IMG/VR virus record: IMGVR_UViG_3300028393_000094
Coordinates: 1-50,335 of that record
Direction: 5' to 3' (one strand)
Length of the DNA: 50,335 bases
Source of the DNA: a virus
Shown: in pieces, positions 8,899 through 17,267 of the stretch
Numbering within the stretch: position 1 is the first letter of the stretch
How the letters are laid out: the number at the start of each line of letters is the position of its first letter
Notes under the pieces: generated by a model
What the model saw: only the letters and a program-made list of their open reading frames with translations
Databases searched by the model: none
Told to the model about the DNA's origin: nothing
Position numbers and translations under genes: made by a program

Positions 8899-9313
8899 CA
8901 GCACGGTAGCGGGTAATGCCGCTGATATAGAGGAGGCTTTTCCTCTTGTAGACCCCGGTGCGATTCCATTAGGCGCTCGTGTACTTGTACAAATGAGAAT
9001 AGCCAAAAAAAGAATGACCGAATCGGGAATTATCCTGCCTGAAGAAACACGAGACACCGAGCGGGCGCAAAACCCAATTGGTCGAGTCGTGGCGATTGGC
9101 CCCCTCGCGTTCAAGAAGCGCGATTCAATGGAACCTTGGGTTGAGGGCAGTTGGTGTGAAATAGGCGATTTTCTTCGCGTACCACGATGGACTGGCGACC
9201 GCTGGACTGTCAAGCACGGAGATGACGAACAAGTGGAGTTTATGATTATGAATGACCACGAAGTTATTGCTAAAGTAACAGGTAATCCGCTTGAAGTGAG
9301 GGCATTTATATGA
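8891..9313 (+). CDS. GroES-like co-chaperonin
   Basis: A 140-residue protein of the chaperonin-10 fold. Residues about 26-52 contain GARVLVQMRIAKKRMTESGI and IILPEETRD, matching the conserved N-terminal strand and mobile-loop region of GroES. NPIGRVVAIGPLAF and a C-terminal valine/isoleucine strand complete the barrel. Phage co-chaperonins such as T4 Gp31 substitute for host GroES to fold the major capsid protein. Position inside the head operon, upstream of the capsid gene, fits that job. The ATG overlaps the previous gene, and the stop is shared (ATGA) with the scaffold gene. The N-terminus carries about 25 extra residues compared with bacterial GroES. Confidence 0.85.
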   Translation: MSNSTVAGNAADIEEAFPLVDPGAIPLGARVLVQMRIAKKRMTESGIILPEETRDTERAQNPIGRVVAIGPLAFKKRDSMEPWVEGSWCEIGDFLRVPRWTGDRWTVKHGDDEQVEFMIMNDHEVIAKVTGNPLEVRAFI

Positions 9314-10308
9314 GTACCGAACAAATTACGGCTGAAAAGCCAGAAGTAATCACAATTCAAGAGGAGGTGGACGGTTCCGCAACGATTGAGTTGCCAGAAA
9401 GTATTCCATCCCCTGACGTACAGGCAGACTCAGAGCACGAAGACTCTGACGAGGCTGATGATCGAGCCAGACGCGCAGAAATGGCATCTGGTGGTGAGGT
9501 AGATGCTGATGCGGAAGCGATGCGTGAGGCAAAACGTCAAAAAAGACGCTCTCGCAAAGAGTATCACCGCAATGTCGAGCAAGAAAAAAGCGTAAAAATC
9601 CATCATTTGGAGCGCCAAAATCAAGAATTGCTTGAGCGCATGGCAGTTTTGGAGAAAAAGACGCATGGTTCTGAGGTTGCCCGAATAAATAAGGCAATTG
9701 AGAACGAGTATTCCAAGATTCAGTTTGCTAAATCCAAAATGGAAGAGGCTACAGCCACTGGAAACGGTGCTTTGGCGACGAATGCTCAGGAAATGTGGTT
9801 TGATGCGCGTAGAAATGCTGAGGCTCTTGAGAATATCAAGAAAAAAGCCACTGCACAGCGCCCACAACCCACTATTCAAGCGCCTGACCCAACGGTACAG
9901 AATTTTGCTAACCAATGGATGTCAAACAATTCTTGGTATGACCCCAGAGGCAAAGATTCTGATTCCAAGATTGCTTTAACAATCGACGCGGCTCTTGCAG
10001 AGGATGGTTATTCACCCCAAACAGCAGAATTTTGGGAAGAACTTGACAATCGCTTGCACAAGTACCTACCACACCGTTATACTAATAGCGCAAATGAGAA
10101 AACAACTGAACGACGACACCGTAATGTTGTGACGAGTTCGGGACGCGAAGCAGTATCGAGTAGTGGTGGTAGAAATACCTTCACCCTAAACCCAGATCAG
10201 GTTAGGGCTATGAAAGATGCGGGTATGTGGGACGATCCTGAGAAGAGAGCGCGAATGGTCGCTCGTTATGCTAAAGAAGCACGTCAAAACAACGGATATA
10301 GGAGTTAA
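9310..10308 (+). CDS. Scaffolding-type head protein
   Basis: Encodes 332 residues with the composition of a scaffold: a strongly acidic N-terminus (about 1-60, many Asp/Glu), a basic patch (AKRQKRRSRKEYHRN), a long coiled coil (about 90-180, HHLERQNQELLERMAVLEKK), and a C-terminal basic helical tail. Scaffolding proteins direct capsid shell assembly and are lost before maturation. It lies between co-chaperonin and capsid genes, the usual place. No catalytic site suggestive of a fused protease is visible. The assignment rests on position and composition more than on a diagnostic motif. Confidence 0.75.
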   Translation: MSTEQITAEKPEVITIQEEVDGSATIELPESIPSPDVQADSEHEDSDEADDRARRAEMASGGEVDADAEAMREAKRQKRRSRKEYHRNVEQEKSVKIHHLERQNQELLERMAVLEKKTHGSEVARINKAIENEYSKIQFAKSKMEEATATGNGALATNAQEMWFDARRNAEALENIKKKATAQRPQPTIQAPDPTVQNFANQWMSNNSWYDPRGKDSDSKIALTIDAALAEDGYSPQTAEFWEELDNRLHKYLPHRYTNSANEKTTERRHRNVVTSSGREAVSSSGGRNTFTLNPDQVRAMKDAGMWDDPEKRARMVARYAKEARQNNGYRS

Positions 10309-10310
10309 AA

Positions 10311-10850
10311 ATGGATTCTCGTTTAAAGAAAAATTTGTCTGCTGGTGGACGCGAAAATCGCGCAAGTCTTGATAAAAGTCGAGAGGCCCCTGAAGACCAG
10401 TTCGTATCGTCTGAGGAACGTCGCAAGATGTGGAAAGATGAGTGGACACAAAGCGCGTTGCCCAATGTCCCTGAAATGAAGGGATGGCATCTTTGCTGGT
10501 TATCGACAACCAATGCGTATGACAGCATTGACAAGAGGATCAGGCTTGGCTATCAACCCGTGAAAGCGGATGAGATGCAAGGTTTTGATAATTATCGAGT
10601 CAAGTCTGGCGAACAAACTGGTTATATCGCGTGTAATGAGATGCTCTTGTACAAAATCCCTATGGATATGTATCAAGAAGTTATGTCTCATTTTCACCAT
10701 GAAGCACCGCTTGAAGAGGCGAACAAGATTCGCTTACAAGCAGAGCAACAAGTGGGACGTGATAGCCGAGGGAGACCTCTGGGTCAGATTGAAGGCGAAG
10801 GTTTGGACAACATAGATAAGCCGATACCTGCTCCGCATTTTGCTGGGTAG
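10311..10850 (+). CDS. Conserved head-region protein
   Basis: This 179-residue protein lies two bases after the scaffold gene and just before the capsid group. Its start is basic and polar. It then has a compact central region with WHLCWLSTTNAYDSIDKRI and GYIACNEMLLYKIP, followed by a charged C-terminal tail. I do not recognise a named domain. The tight linkage to scaffold and capsid suggests a head-assembly or minor virion role. The aromatic, Cys-containing centre indicates a folded domain and not a leader peptide. Confidence 0.7.
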   Translation: MDSRLKKNLSAGGRENRASLDKSREAPEDQFVSSEERRKMWKDEWTQSALPNVPEMKGWHLCWLSTTNAYDSIDKRIRLGYQPVKADEMQGFDNYRVKSGEQTGYIACNEMLLYKIPMDMYQEVMSHFHHEAPLEEANKIRLQAEQQVGRDSRGRPLGQIEGEGLDNIDKPIPAPHFAG

Positions 10851-10879
10851 GGATGTTTTAACAAACAAGGAGTAAGACT

Positions 10880-11452
10880 ATGTCTTCAACAAACGCTCCG
10901 TTCGGTCTGCGCCCATCGTTCCATCCTTCGGGTCTGGATCGCGCTGTCGCGCTGGCTAACGGTATCGCCTCTGGCTATAGCACTGGCATTTTAAAAGGCC
11001 AACCTGTAGCCCTCAACACTAGCGGTAACATCATTACTGCTACTGCGGGCAGTGCCTTCCAAGGCGCATTCGCTGGTCAAGAGTACACCGACCTTACAGG
11101 TCGCCGTGTAGTCAGCAACCAATGGATTGCAAGCACTGCATACCAGACTGGCTCACAAGTGACTTATTACTATTCTGATCCTAATATCGTTTACGACATT
11201 CAGGCAGATGGTTCTTTGGCACAAACGTCAGTTGGTGATCAAGCAAACTTTACAAACGTGTCGGCTGGTTCAACAACCACAGGTCTTTCACAATGCACCA
11301 TCTCTACGAGTTTGGTGGGTACGAGCGCTGTTGGTGATCTTCGCATCATCAATTTGTCGCCCGCTGTTGATAACGCATGGGGTGATGCATACACTGTGGT
11401 TCAGGTTCAAGTGAGCCGTAGCCAGTATGTCGCCACCATTAACGCCATCTAA
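10880..11452 (+). CDS. Probable capsid decoration/accessory protein
   Basis: A 190-residue protein with a good AAGGAG ribosome site. It starts SSTNAPFGLRPSFHPSG, a motif often found in small beta-rich proteins encoded immediately upstream of the major capsid protein. The rest is rich in Thr, Ser, Gly and Val with short beta strands and no charged helices, as in head-decoration proteins. It ends 10 bases before the capsid gene, with the same ribosome-binding style. Identification as decoration protein is inference from position and composition; a minor capsid or head-fibre role is equally possible. Confidence 0.6.
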   Translation: MSSTNAPFGLRPSFHPSGLDRAVALANGIASGYSTGILKGQPVALNTSGNIITATAGSAFQGAFAGQEYTDLTGRRVVSNQWIASTAYQTGSQVTYYYSDPNIVYDIQADGSLAQTSVGDQANFTNVSAGSTTTGLSQCTISTSLVGTSAVGDLRIINLSPAVDNAWGDAYTVVQVQVSRSQYVATINAI

Positions 11453-11462
11453 GGAGTAAATT

Positions 11463-12377
11463 ATGGCCGCTCCAATGCGCAGTACGGACTTTAGAAGTAT
11501 TGTTGAACCTATCCTCAACGAATGCTTCGATGGAGTCTATGACCAACGTACCGATGAATGGTCACGGGTTTTCCGTGAGCAAGAAGGTATTCCACGCAAC
11601 TACCACGAAGAACCAGTCCTTTATGGATTTGGAGCCGCACCTCAATTGCCTGATGGAACACCAGTGTCCTATCAGCAAGGTGGTGTTCTCTTCTTGCAAC
11701 GCTATGTGTATAACGTGTATGGCTTGGCCTTCGCGTTAACCAAAGTGTTGGTTGAAGATGGCGACCATATCCGTATCGGTCAGGTTTACGCTCGTCACTT
11801 GGCTCAGTCTTTGATTGAGACTAAAGAGACATTGAGCGCTAACGTGTTGAACCGTGCGTTTAACTCTTCGTACCCCGGTGGTGATGGCGTTCAATTGAAC
11901 TCCGCTTCTCACCCAATCGTGAATGGTACTTTCAGCAACTTGTTGACCACAGCCGCTAACCTGAGCCAAACATCGCTTGAGCAGATGTTGATTCAGATTC
12001 GCCAAGCAGTGGACAACAACGGTAAGAAGATTCGTTTGGTTCCACGTCAATTGATCGTGGCTCCCGGCAACGTCTTCCAAGCCGAAGTTTTGTTGAAGTC
12101 TGTTCTCCGCTCTGGTACTGGTAACAACGACATCAATCCTGTTAAGTCTATCGGCCTCTTGGACGAAGGCGCGGCAGTGTTGTCACGTTTGACCAGCGCT
12201 ACAGCATGGTGGGTACAAACTGATGCACCAGAAGGCATGAAGTTGCTAATGCGTCGCAAACTCGAAAAAACTATGGAAGGTGATTTCGAGACCGACTCTA
12301 TGCGCTACAAGGCTACTGAGCGTTATCAAGTGGGCTTTACTGATCCACGCGCCGTTTACGGCACACCCGGCGTGTAA
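11463..12377 (+). CDS. Major capsid protein (HK97-fold type)
   Basis: This 304-residue protein shows the pattern of a HK97-like major capsid protein. The N-terminal arm includes [18 protein letters not shown], followed by an E-loop-like segment and a helical spine ([21 protein letters not shown]). The P-domain core includes [21 protein letters not shown], and the C-terminal part is [20 protein letters not shown]. It lies after co-chaperonin and scaffold and before a strong terminator, consistent with high expression. No N-terminal pro-domain is obvious, in line with a separate scaffold. Confidence 0.93.
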   Translation: MAAPMRSTDFRSIVEPILNECFDGVYDQRTDEWSRVFREQEGIPRNYHEEPVLYGFGAAPQLPDGTPVSYQQGGVLFLQRYVYNVYGLAFALTKVLVEDGDHIRIGQVYARHLAQSLIETKETLSANVLNRAFNSSYPGGDGVQLNSASHPIVNGTFSNLLTTAANLSQTSLEQMLIQIRQAVDNNGKKIRLVPRQLIVAPGNVFQAEVLLKSVLRSGTGNNDINPVKSIGLLDEGAAVLSRLTSATAWWVQTDAPEGMKLLMRRKLEKTMEGDFETDSMRYKATERYQVGFTDPRAVYGTPGV

Positions 12378-12388
12378 AAACCGCCACA

Positions 12389-12419
12389 GGGGTTGGGATA
12401 AAACCCAACCCCTTTTTTT
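12389..12419 (+). terminator. Strong rho-independent terminator after the capsid gene
   Basis: A 9-bp perfect stem (12389-12397 GGGGTTGGG with 12404-12412 CCCAACCCC), a 6-base ATAAAA loop and a run of seven T. It closes the head operon and lies in the only sizable gap of this region. Partial read-through probably feeds the downstream structural genes, which show no obvious promoter. Confidence 0.95.
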
Positions 12420-12459
12420 GTTAATTTGTATTTGTCATACTTTTCAAGGAGAAGACAAA

Positions 12460-13422
12460 ATGCCTCAATATTCAGACGACCTATTCTTAGGCCCAGCCGT
12501 TACCTACATGGGTACGGGTCTGCGCCCCTACACCTCAACCTTTACTGGTTCAATTTCAACCACGGTATTGAACGTCACAGCAATGCTGTCTGGTTCTCCA
12601 ATCGTGGTTGGTATGTACATTGACGGTACTAGCGTGACCGACGGTACTTACATTACTGCCTTTGGCACTGGCACTGGTGGCACAGGTACTTACACAGTAA
12701 GCGCCTCATCCACAGCGTCTAGCACCACAATTACTGGACACACCAATGTCCCTCTTGATAACCCTGCTCCTATGGACTTGGGTGTTGGCCCTCTCGGTCG
12801 CATCTACGTTTGGGACATCGTTCCTCAAGCCGCTGTCACCAACAACATCGCCGCGTCGCAAACTGCCGCCGCCGCTGGTGCTGTCACCCTGACTGCTGGC
12901 ACCTCAGTAAAGTCTGTCACTACTGCTGGTGGCGTAACTGTGTTGCAGTTAGACTGCCCTCGCGCTGTTAAAGTGAACTGCTCTACAACTGCTCGTGCAT
13001 TTACTGTCAGTGGTTACGACTACTACGGACAAACAATGAGTGAGACCATTACTGTTGCTGTGGCTGGCACTGCTGTTACTGGAAAAAAAGCGTTTTTCCA
13101 AATTTCTGGCGCAACGATTGCTGGTTCCGCAACGGCTGTTGTTATTGGCACAAGTGATAAATTAGGTATTCCAGTTCGCGTGTTTAACGTGTCTTATGTT
13201 GCAAGCGTTAAGAGCAATGACACACTTGCGCAAGACACTGGTACTTTTGTTGCCGCAGATACCGCAACAGCCACGACCACCACTGGTGATGTTCGCGGTA
13301 CATACGCCCCTGCCACTGCATCGGACGGTATTGTTCGTACAACAATGGGAATTTTGTTGCCTGCAATCGCTGTTGGCCCTAACGCTACTCGCGTTGGCGC
13401 TCTCGGTGTCACTCAAGCCTAA
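12460..13422 (+). CDS. Beta-rich virion protein
   Basis: The start is set at ATG 12460, behind the ribosome site AAGGAGAA, although the frame is open further upstream. The product is 320 residues, rich in Ala/Thr/Val/Gly with repeated short beta strands ([39 protein letters not shown]). The C-terminal part ([19 protein letters not shown]) looks like an immunoglobulin- or fibre-like sandwich. Placed immediately after the capsid terminator, it may be a head fibre, decoration protein or tail-associated structural protein. No enzymatic motif is present. Confidence 0.65.
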   Translation: MPQYSDDLFLGPAVTYMGTGLRPYTSTFTGSISTTVLNVTAMLSGSPIVVGMYIDGTSVTDGTYITAFGTGTGGTGTYTVSASSTASSTTITGHTNVPLDNPAPMDLGVGPLGRIYVWDIVPQAAVTNNIAASQTAAAAGAVTLTAGTSVKSVTTAGGVTVLQLDCPRAVKVNCSTTARAFTVSGYDYYGQTMSETITVAVAGTAVTGKKAFFQISGATIAGSATAVVIGTSDKLGIPVRVFNVSYVASVKSNDTLAQDTGTFVAADTATATTTTGDVRGTYAPATASDGIVRTTMGILLPAIAVGPNATRVGALGVTQA

Positions 13423-13433
13423 AGGAGACTGAC

Positions 13434-14810
13434 ATGGGTCAATTTAAACCAATGGTCAAGATGGAGACCACAGAACCAACCGTTGAGTTAAAACTCAAAA
13501 AAGGTGGTGCAGTCAAAATGAAAAAGGGCGGAAGCACCACTAAAGCCAAGAAAATGGCTATGGGTGGTGGCGCTATGGACATGATGACTGGAACACCTGC
13601 TTTGTTGGGTCGTCCTGCTGTTAACGCTCCAGTGCGCACCCCTATGAAGCCCTCAATGGCTATGCGTCGTAAAGCGATGATGGCAAAGCCTGCTGTCACG
13701 CCGTCAGGCCCCCCAATGGCTATGCCTATGATGAAAAAGGGTGGCAAGATGATGATGGAGGGCGGCAAATCTGATATGGCGCAAGACAAAGCCATGATCA
13801 AGAAGGCGTTTAAGCAACACGATATGCAAGAGCATAAAGGTGGCAAAGGAACGGCATTGAAACTTAAAAAAGGTGGCATGAAAAAATTTGCCACTGGCGG
13901 TTCAATTCCTTCTGAGGAAACTTACGGTTCTTACGACACCACATTAGTGCATCAAGCCAAGCCTGACAATTCACCAGCCAAAACTGGTGGTGTGCGTTAT
14001 GGCAACGCTGGTGGCTTCAAAAAGGGTGGAAAAACTAAGTATGCAACTGGTGGCGTGGCTAAGTCCAATGCTGGCGGTTATGCAACTGGAGGCTCTATTC
14101 CTTCAGAGACTACAAGTGGCTCATATGACACTACGCGGATGCATCAGGCAAAACCAGATCGCTCAAGAGCCGTAACAGGCGGTGTGCGTAACGGTAATGC
14201 TGGTGGTTTCAAAATGGGGGGCAAAACCTCAAAAAAAGCCTACGCGACGGGGGGAACTGTTGATTCAGGTCGCGCCGTCGCAATGCCGCAAGGCAATAAG
14301 CCAGTTCCAGCACCAGTAGCAATTAGTCGCTTATCTGGCACTTACAAAAAAGGTGGCAAGGTAACTCCTGCGGAAGCACGCTTGTTGAAAAACAACGCCG
14401 CGGAGAACTTTATGTCCATGCGAGATGCCAAAAAGGATAGCAACCTGAAATATGGTTCGCCTAAACGCATGGCTGGTGGTGGTACTCCTTCTACCAAAGA
14501 GTTGGAAGATATGTCCAATGGCGCGTATGACGCTCACTATGCCAATGAAAGGGCAGAAAACGAGTCAATGCGCAACATGATTCTTGACCCGCTCAAGAGT
14601 CTTGGACAGCACGTTATGCGTTCTTTTGACCCAGAGGGTTACTTCAAGGGCGATGAGCGCAAGAAGTTATTCGAGAGTCAATCTCGTAACTACTTGGCTG
14701 ACAGAATAAAAGCAGATCGTGCGGCTAAAGGGCAGGGAGCAGTGACTCAGACTGAAAAGTCTGTAACTGTTACACCAGCAGGAAAGAAGCGTGGCGGACG
14801 CGCTTGTTAA
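13434..14810 (+). CDS. Lys-Gly-Gly repeat virion protein
   Basis: This 458-residue, strongly basic protein is dominated by KKGGK, KGG and ATGG motifs and by unusually many methionines in the first 140 residues. Two long imperfect repeats start at residues 152 and 216 with FATGGSIPSE and YATGGSIPSE. Each continues through GSYDTT, HQAKPD, TGGVR and GNAGGFK. The C-terminal 130 residues are less repetitive and helical (LLKNNAAENFMSMRDAKK). I recognise no enzyme domain. The basic repeats suggest interaction with DNA or with another repeat-bearing virion protein. Ribosome site AAAGGAGA lies 6 bases upstream. Similar GG motifs occur in several other proteins of this phage. Confidence 0.7.
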   Translation: MGQFKPMVKMETTEPTVELKLKKGGAVKMKKGGSTTKAKKMAMGGGAMDMMTGTPALLGRPAVNAPVRTPMKPSMAMRRKAMMAKPAVTPSGPPMAMPMMKKGGKMMMEGGKSDMAQDKAMIKKAFKQHDMQEHKGGKGTALKLKKGGMKKFATGGSIPSEETYGSYDTTLVHQAKPDNSPAKTGGVRYGNAGGFKKGGKTKYATGGVAKSNAGGYATGGSIPSETTSGSYDTTRMHQAKPDRSRAVTGGVRNGNAGGFKMGGKTSKKAYATGGTVDSGRAVAMPQGNKPVPAPVAISRLSGTYKKGGKVTPAEARLLKNNAAENFMSMRDAKKDSNLKYGSPKRMAGGGTPSTKELEDMSNGAYDAHYANERAENESMRNMILDPLKSLGQHVMRSFDPEGYFKGDERKKLFESQSRNYLADRIKADRAAKGQGAVTQTEKSVTVTPAGKKRGGRAC

Positions 14811-14814
14811 AACG

Positions 14815-14836
14815 AGTGGGGGCTTCGGCTCCCACT
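14815..14836 (+). terminator. UUCG-capped hairpin after the KGG protein gene
   Basis: Nine base pairs, including one G-T wobble (14815-14823 with 14828-14836), capped by the very stable TTCG tetraloop. There is no proper T-run afterwards, so it may attenuate transcription or stabilise the upstream mRNA instead of terminating fully. Confidence 0.7.
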
Positions 14837-14853
14837 TCTAATTGGAGATTTAT

Positions 14854-15273
14854 ATGGCTATTACGGCTACATCACAAACATTGTTTGATGGCGAACGAGT
14901 TGCCATCATGAAGTTCTATGCGTCTATGGGCGCAACAGAAAACGAAACCAACGTCGTCAAAGTCAATCCTTCAACCCTTCTTCCATCTAACGCTGGTGGT
15001 GCTTGCGATGCTGTAAGCATTTTAAAAGTTACCGCATTGACGCATGGACTTGAGGTTCAAATGAACTGGGTGGCTACGGCTCCCGTGGTTATTGAACTTA
15101 TTCCTCAAAACACCCAGTACACGCAAGACTTTTCCAACTTTGGTGGCTTGACCAACAATGCTGGTGCAGGTAAGACTGGTTCAATTTCTTTCAGCACTTT
15201 AGACGGTGGTGCTGGGGATGCATATACAGTCATTCTTGAAATGCAAAAACATTACGTTAATCCTGTTATCTAA
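14854..15273 (+). CDS. Small beta-rich structural protein
   Basis: The start ATG 14854 follows GGAG at proper distance; an in-frame TTG at 14842 is less likely because it lies on the ribosome site. The product has 139 residues with a globular beta-rich sequence (VSILKVTALTHGLEVQMNW, VVIELIPQNTQYTQDFSNFG, AYTVILEMQKHYVNP). Its neighbours are small proteins of the structural operon. No named domain is recognised. A virion or assembly role is inferred from position alone. Confidence 0.65.
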   Translation: MAITATSQTLFDGERVAIMKFYASMGATENETNVVKVNPSTLLPSNAGGACDAVSILKVTALTHGLEVQMNWVATAPVVIELIPQNTQYTQDFSNFGGLTNNAGAGKTGSISFSTLDGGAGDAYTVILEMQKHYVNPVI

Positions 15274-15275
15274 CC

Positions 15276-15554
15276 ATGCCAAGCAAATCACCTGCCCAAC
15301 ACAATTTAATGGCGGCGGTCGCACATAACCCTGCGTTTGCTAAAAAAGTTGGTATACCTCAAAAGGTTGGCAAAGAATTTAATGAGGCTGACAAAGGTAA
15401 AAAATTTAAAGGAGGCGGCTTGTATGACAACATTAATGCAAAACGTGAAAGAATTTCTGAAGGCTCTGGCGAAAAAATGCGTCGAGTTGGTAGCAAAGGT
15501 GCGCCAACGGCTGAAGCCTTCCGAGAGTCAGCCAAAACAGCCAAAGTAAAATGA
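15276..15554 (+). CDS. Small basic conserved phage protein
   Basis: A 92-residue basic protein beginning MPSKSPAQHNLMAAVAHNPA, a start often seen in a family of short phage proteins of unknown role. It continues AFAKKVGIPQKVGKEFNEAD and then KGKKFKGGG, again showing the GG motif shared with the KGG-repeat protein. The stop overlaps the next start (ATGA). Probably a virion-associated or DNA-binding small protein; the function is not known. Confidence 0.7.
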   Translation: MPSKSPAQHNLMAAVAHNPAFAKKVGIPQKVGKEFNEADKGKKFKGGGLYDNINAKRERISEGSGEKMRRVGSKGAPTAEAFRESAKTAKVK

Positions 15555-15805
15555 GCAAGAAGAATGTAAGTCTTGCAGTTGGTCGCGGTGAAAAGTTGTC
15601 TGTTGAAAAAGGTGCTGGATTAACAGCCAAAGGTAGGGCAAAATACAACCGTGAAACTGGGAGCAATTTAAAGGCTCCACAGCCTAAAGGTGGCGCTCGA
15701 AAAGACTCATTTTGCGCACGCATGAGCGGCGTTGTAGAACATTCAAAGGGGGACGCACCACGCGCTAAAGCATCGCTAAAGCGGTGGGACTGCCCCGGTT
15801 GGTAA
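15551..15805 (+). CDS. Small basic protein, DUF6321-like
   Basis: An 84-residue basic protein with GLTAKGRAKYNRETGSNLKA and then PQPKGGARKDSFCARMSGVV, a conserved pattern I associate with the DUF6321-type phage family, although the DUF number is from memory. It ends RAKASLKRWDCPGW. Two cysteines and many Lys/Arg residues suggest nucleic-acid contact. It overlaps the preceding gene by four bases and precedes the adaptor gene, so it belongs to the structural operon. The role is unknown. Confidence 0.65.
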   Translation: MSKKNVSLAVGRGEKLSVEKGAGLTAKGRAKYNRETGSNLKAPQPKGGARKDSFCARMSGVVEHSKGDAPRAKASLKRWDCPGW

Positions 15806-15816
15806 AAGGATAGGTA

Positions 15817-16890
15817 ATGGCTTACTCAGGAACCGTCGGCACAACCGTTATCAACGTCCAAACGCTGATAGATCACGGCGCACGTCGGTGTGGAAAGTTA
15901 GCCGAAGAATTAACCTCTGAGCAGGTTCTTTCTTCTCGTCAATCACTTTTCTTTTTGTTGTCCCATCTTGCCAACATTGGCATCAATTATTGGGCAATAA
16001 GCAAAAAAGTCTTTGGTCTTAACGCAGATCAGTACATTTACTCTATGCCATTGGGCTGTATTGACGTTTTGAATGTGCTTTACCGCACAATAAACCGTCC
16101 AAATGGTGCATATACCACCTCAGCGGGCGGTGTGGTGGCAAATGTGTATGACGGCGATGTCAATACTTATTGCCAGCAAACGTCAACAAACGGCAATATT
16201 GCGGTCAATTTTGGCTCTAGCAACCCCATTTATATTGGTTCGATTGGATTTTTACCCTATGTAGCAAGTAATGGATCAGCCACTTGGTCAATTGCGTTGG
16301 AATACTCCACTGACAATTCAACATGGACTATGTTGCAAGATTTGGGAACCATTGTGGTTTCTAACAACGAGTGGGTGTGGACGGATATAGACCCCGGCGA
16401 GTCGGTCGCTTACTACCGAATTCGTGCCTACAACAGCACAACCTTGGCTCTGCGTGAGTTGTACTTTGGTAACAACAGCCGCGAGATTCAAATGGCTCGC
16501 TTGAACCGTGACGACTACACCAATCTGCCAAACAAGAACTTTACGGCTAATCAACCCTATCAGTTTTGGTTTGATAGAACAATCCCGCAGGCTACGGTCT
16601 ATTTGTGGCCTACCCCTAGCGATCCGTTCATTCAGATGACTGTGTGGTATCAGCGCCAGATCATGGATGTTGGTGCGCTTACTGACGAATTAGAAGTCCC
16701 ACAACGCTGGTATGAGGCTGTTGTGTTCATGTTGGCTCACCGTATGAGCCTAGAGTTGCCACAAGTGGCGAATGATCGAATTACTTACCTTGAGAAGATG
16801 GCTGATCGTTTCTATTCAGAAGCCGAGGCAGAAGAGCGCGATAAGTCGCCAATCTACCTTGCCCCTAACATTTCGGTGTATACAAGATAA
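15817..16890 (+). CDS. Head-tail adaptor with inserted discoidin-like domain
   Basis: Encodes 357 residues. Segments 15-95 and 222-357 resemble a podovirus connector/tail-adaptor protein (FFLLSHLANIGINYWAISKK; PQRWYEAVVFMLAHRMSLEL; LEKMADRFYSEAEAEERD). Between them, residues about 95-220 look like an F5/8 type C (discoidin-like) jelly roll: YDGDVNTYCQ, IAVNFGSSNPIYIGSIGF, then EYSTDNSTWTMLQDLG and YYRIRAYNSTTLALRELYFG. Such domains usually bind carbohydrates or surfaces, so the adaptor may display a binding module at the neck. Overlaps the next gene by one base (TAATG). Confidence 0.72.
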   Translation: MAYSGTVGTTVINVQTLIDHGARRCGKLAEELTSEQVLSSRQSLFFLLSHLANIGINYWAISKKVFGLNADQYIYSMPLGCIDVLNVLYRTINRPNGAYTTSAGGVVANVYDGDVNTYCQQTSTNGNIAVNFGSSNPIYIGSIGFLPYVASNGSATWSIALEYSTDNSTWTMLQDLGTIVVSNNEWVWTDIDPGESVAYYRIRAYNSTTLALRELYFGNNSREIQMARLNRDDYTNLPNKNFTANQPYQFWFDRTIPQATVYLWPTPSDPFIQMTVWYQRQIMDVGALTDELEVPQRWYEAVVFMLAHRMSLELPQVANDRITYLEKMADRFYSEAEAEERDKSPIYLAPNISVYTR

Positions 16891-17267
16891 TGCCAATCTT
16901 TCTTGACACAATCGGATTGACATCTCTTGCCATCGCGGTTTGCGATAGGTGCAAGATGAAAGTTCCTTTTGTCACGCTGGTGGCGGACTCTAACGCGCCC
17001 GGCTTACGGGTTTGCGCAGAACGTGGGTGTAAAGACCAACTTGATCCTTATCGACTTCCCGCTAGAAAGACTGAGCGCATTAATCTTAGATTCCCACGTC
17101 CTGATGTTAGCGTTGCCGCAAACGACAACTTCTTGATGACAGGTAGCAAAAACCTTGATGGTTCGAGCCAATTCCAGATTTCTACGGAGCAGAACACTCA
17201 GACTCCTACAAATACTGGAAACAAAGATACTATTGCTCCGAACCCTCCAGACAATACGAGTACATAA
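16890..17267 (+). CDS. Small zinc-ribbon-like protein
   Basis: A 125-residue protein with cysteine pairs C18/C21 (CDRC) and C42/C47 (VCAERGC), which could hold one zinc ion. The C-terminal 50 residues are Asn/Thr/Pro-rich and probably disordered (NTGNKDTIAPNPPDNTST). It lies between the adaptor and the first fibre gene with no gaps. The zinc-ribbon reading is from spacing only, and the function is unknown. Confidence 0.65.
   Translation: MPIFLDTIGLTSLAIAVCDRCKMKVPFVTLVADSNAPGLRVCAERGCKDQLDPYRLPARKTERINLRFPRPDVSVAANDNFLMTGSKNLDGSSQFQISTEQNTQTPTNTGNKDTIAPNPPDNTST

Noticed and set aside
13434-14810. Collagen-like or silk-like protein
   Set aside because: No regular G-X-Y triplets; repeats are KGG/ATGG units with a 64-residue period.
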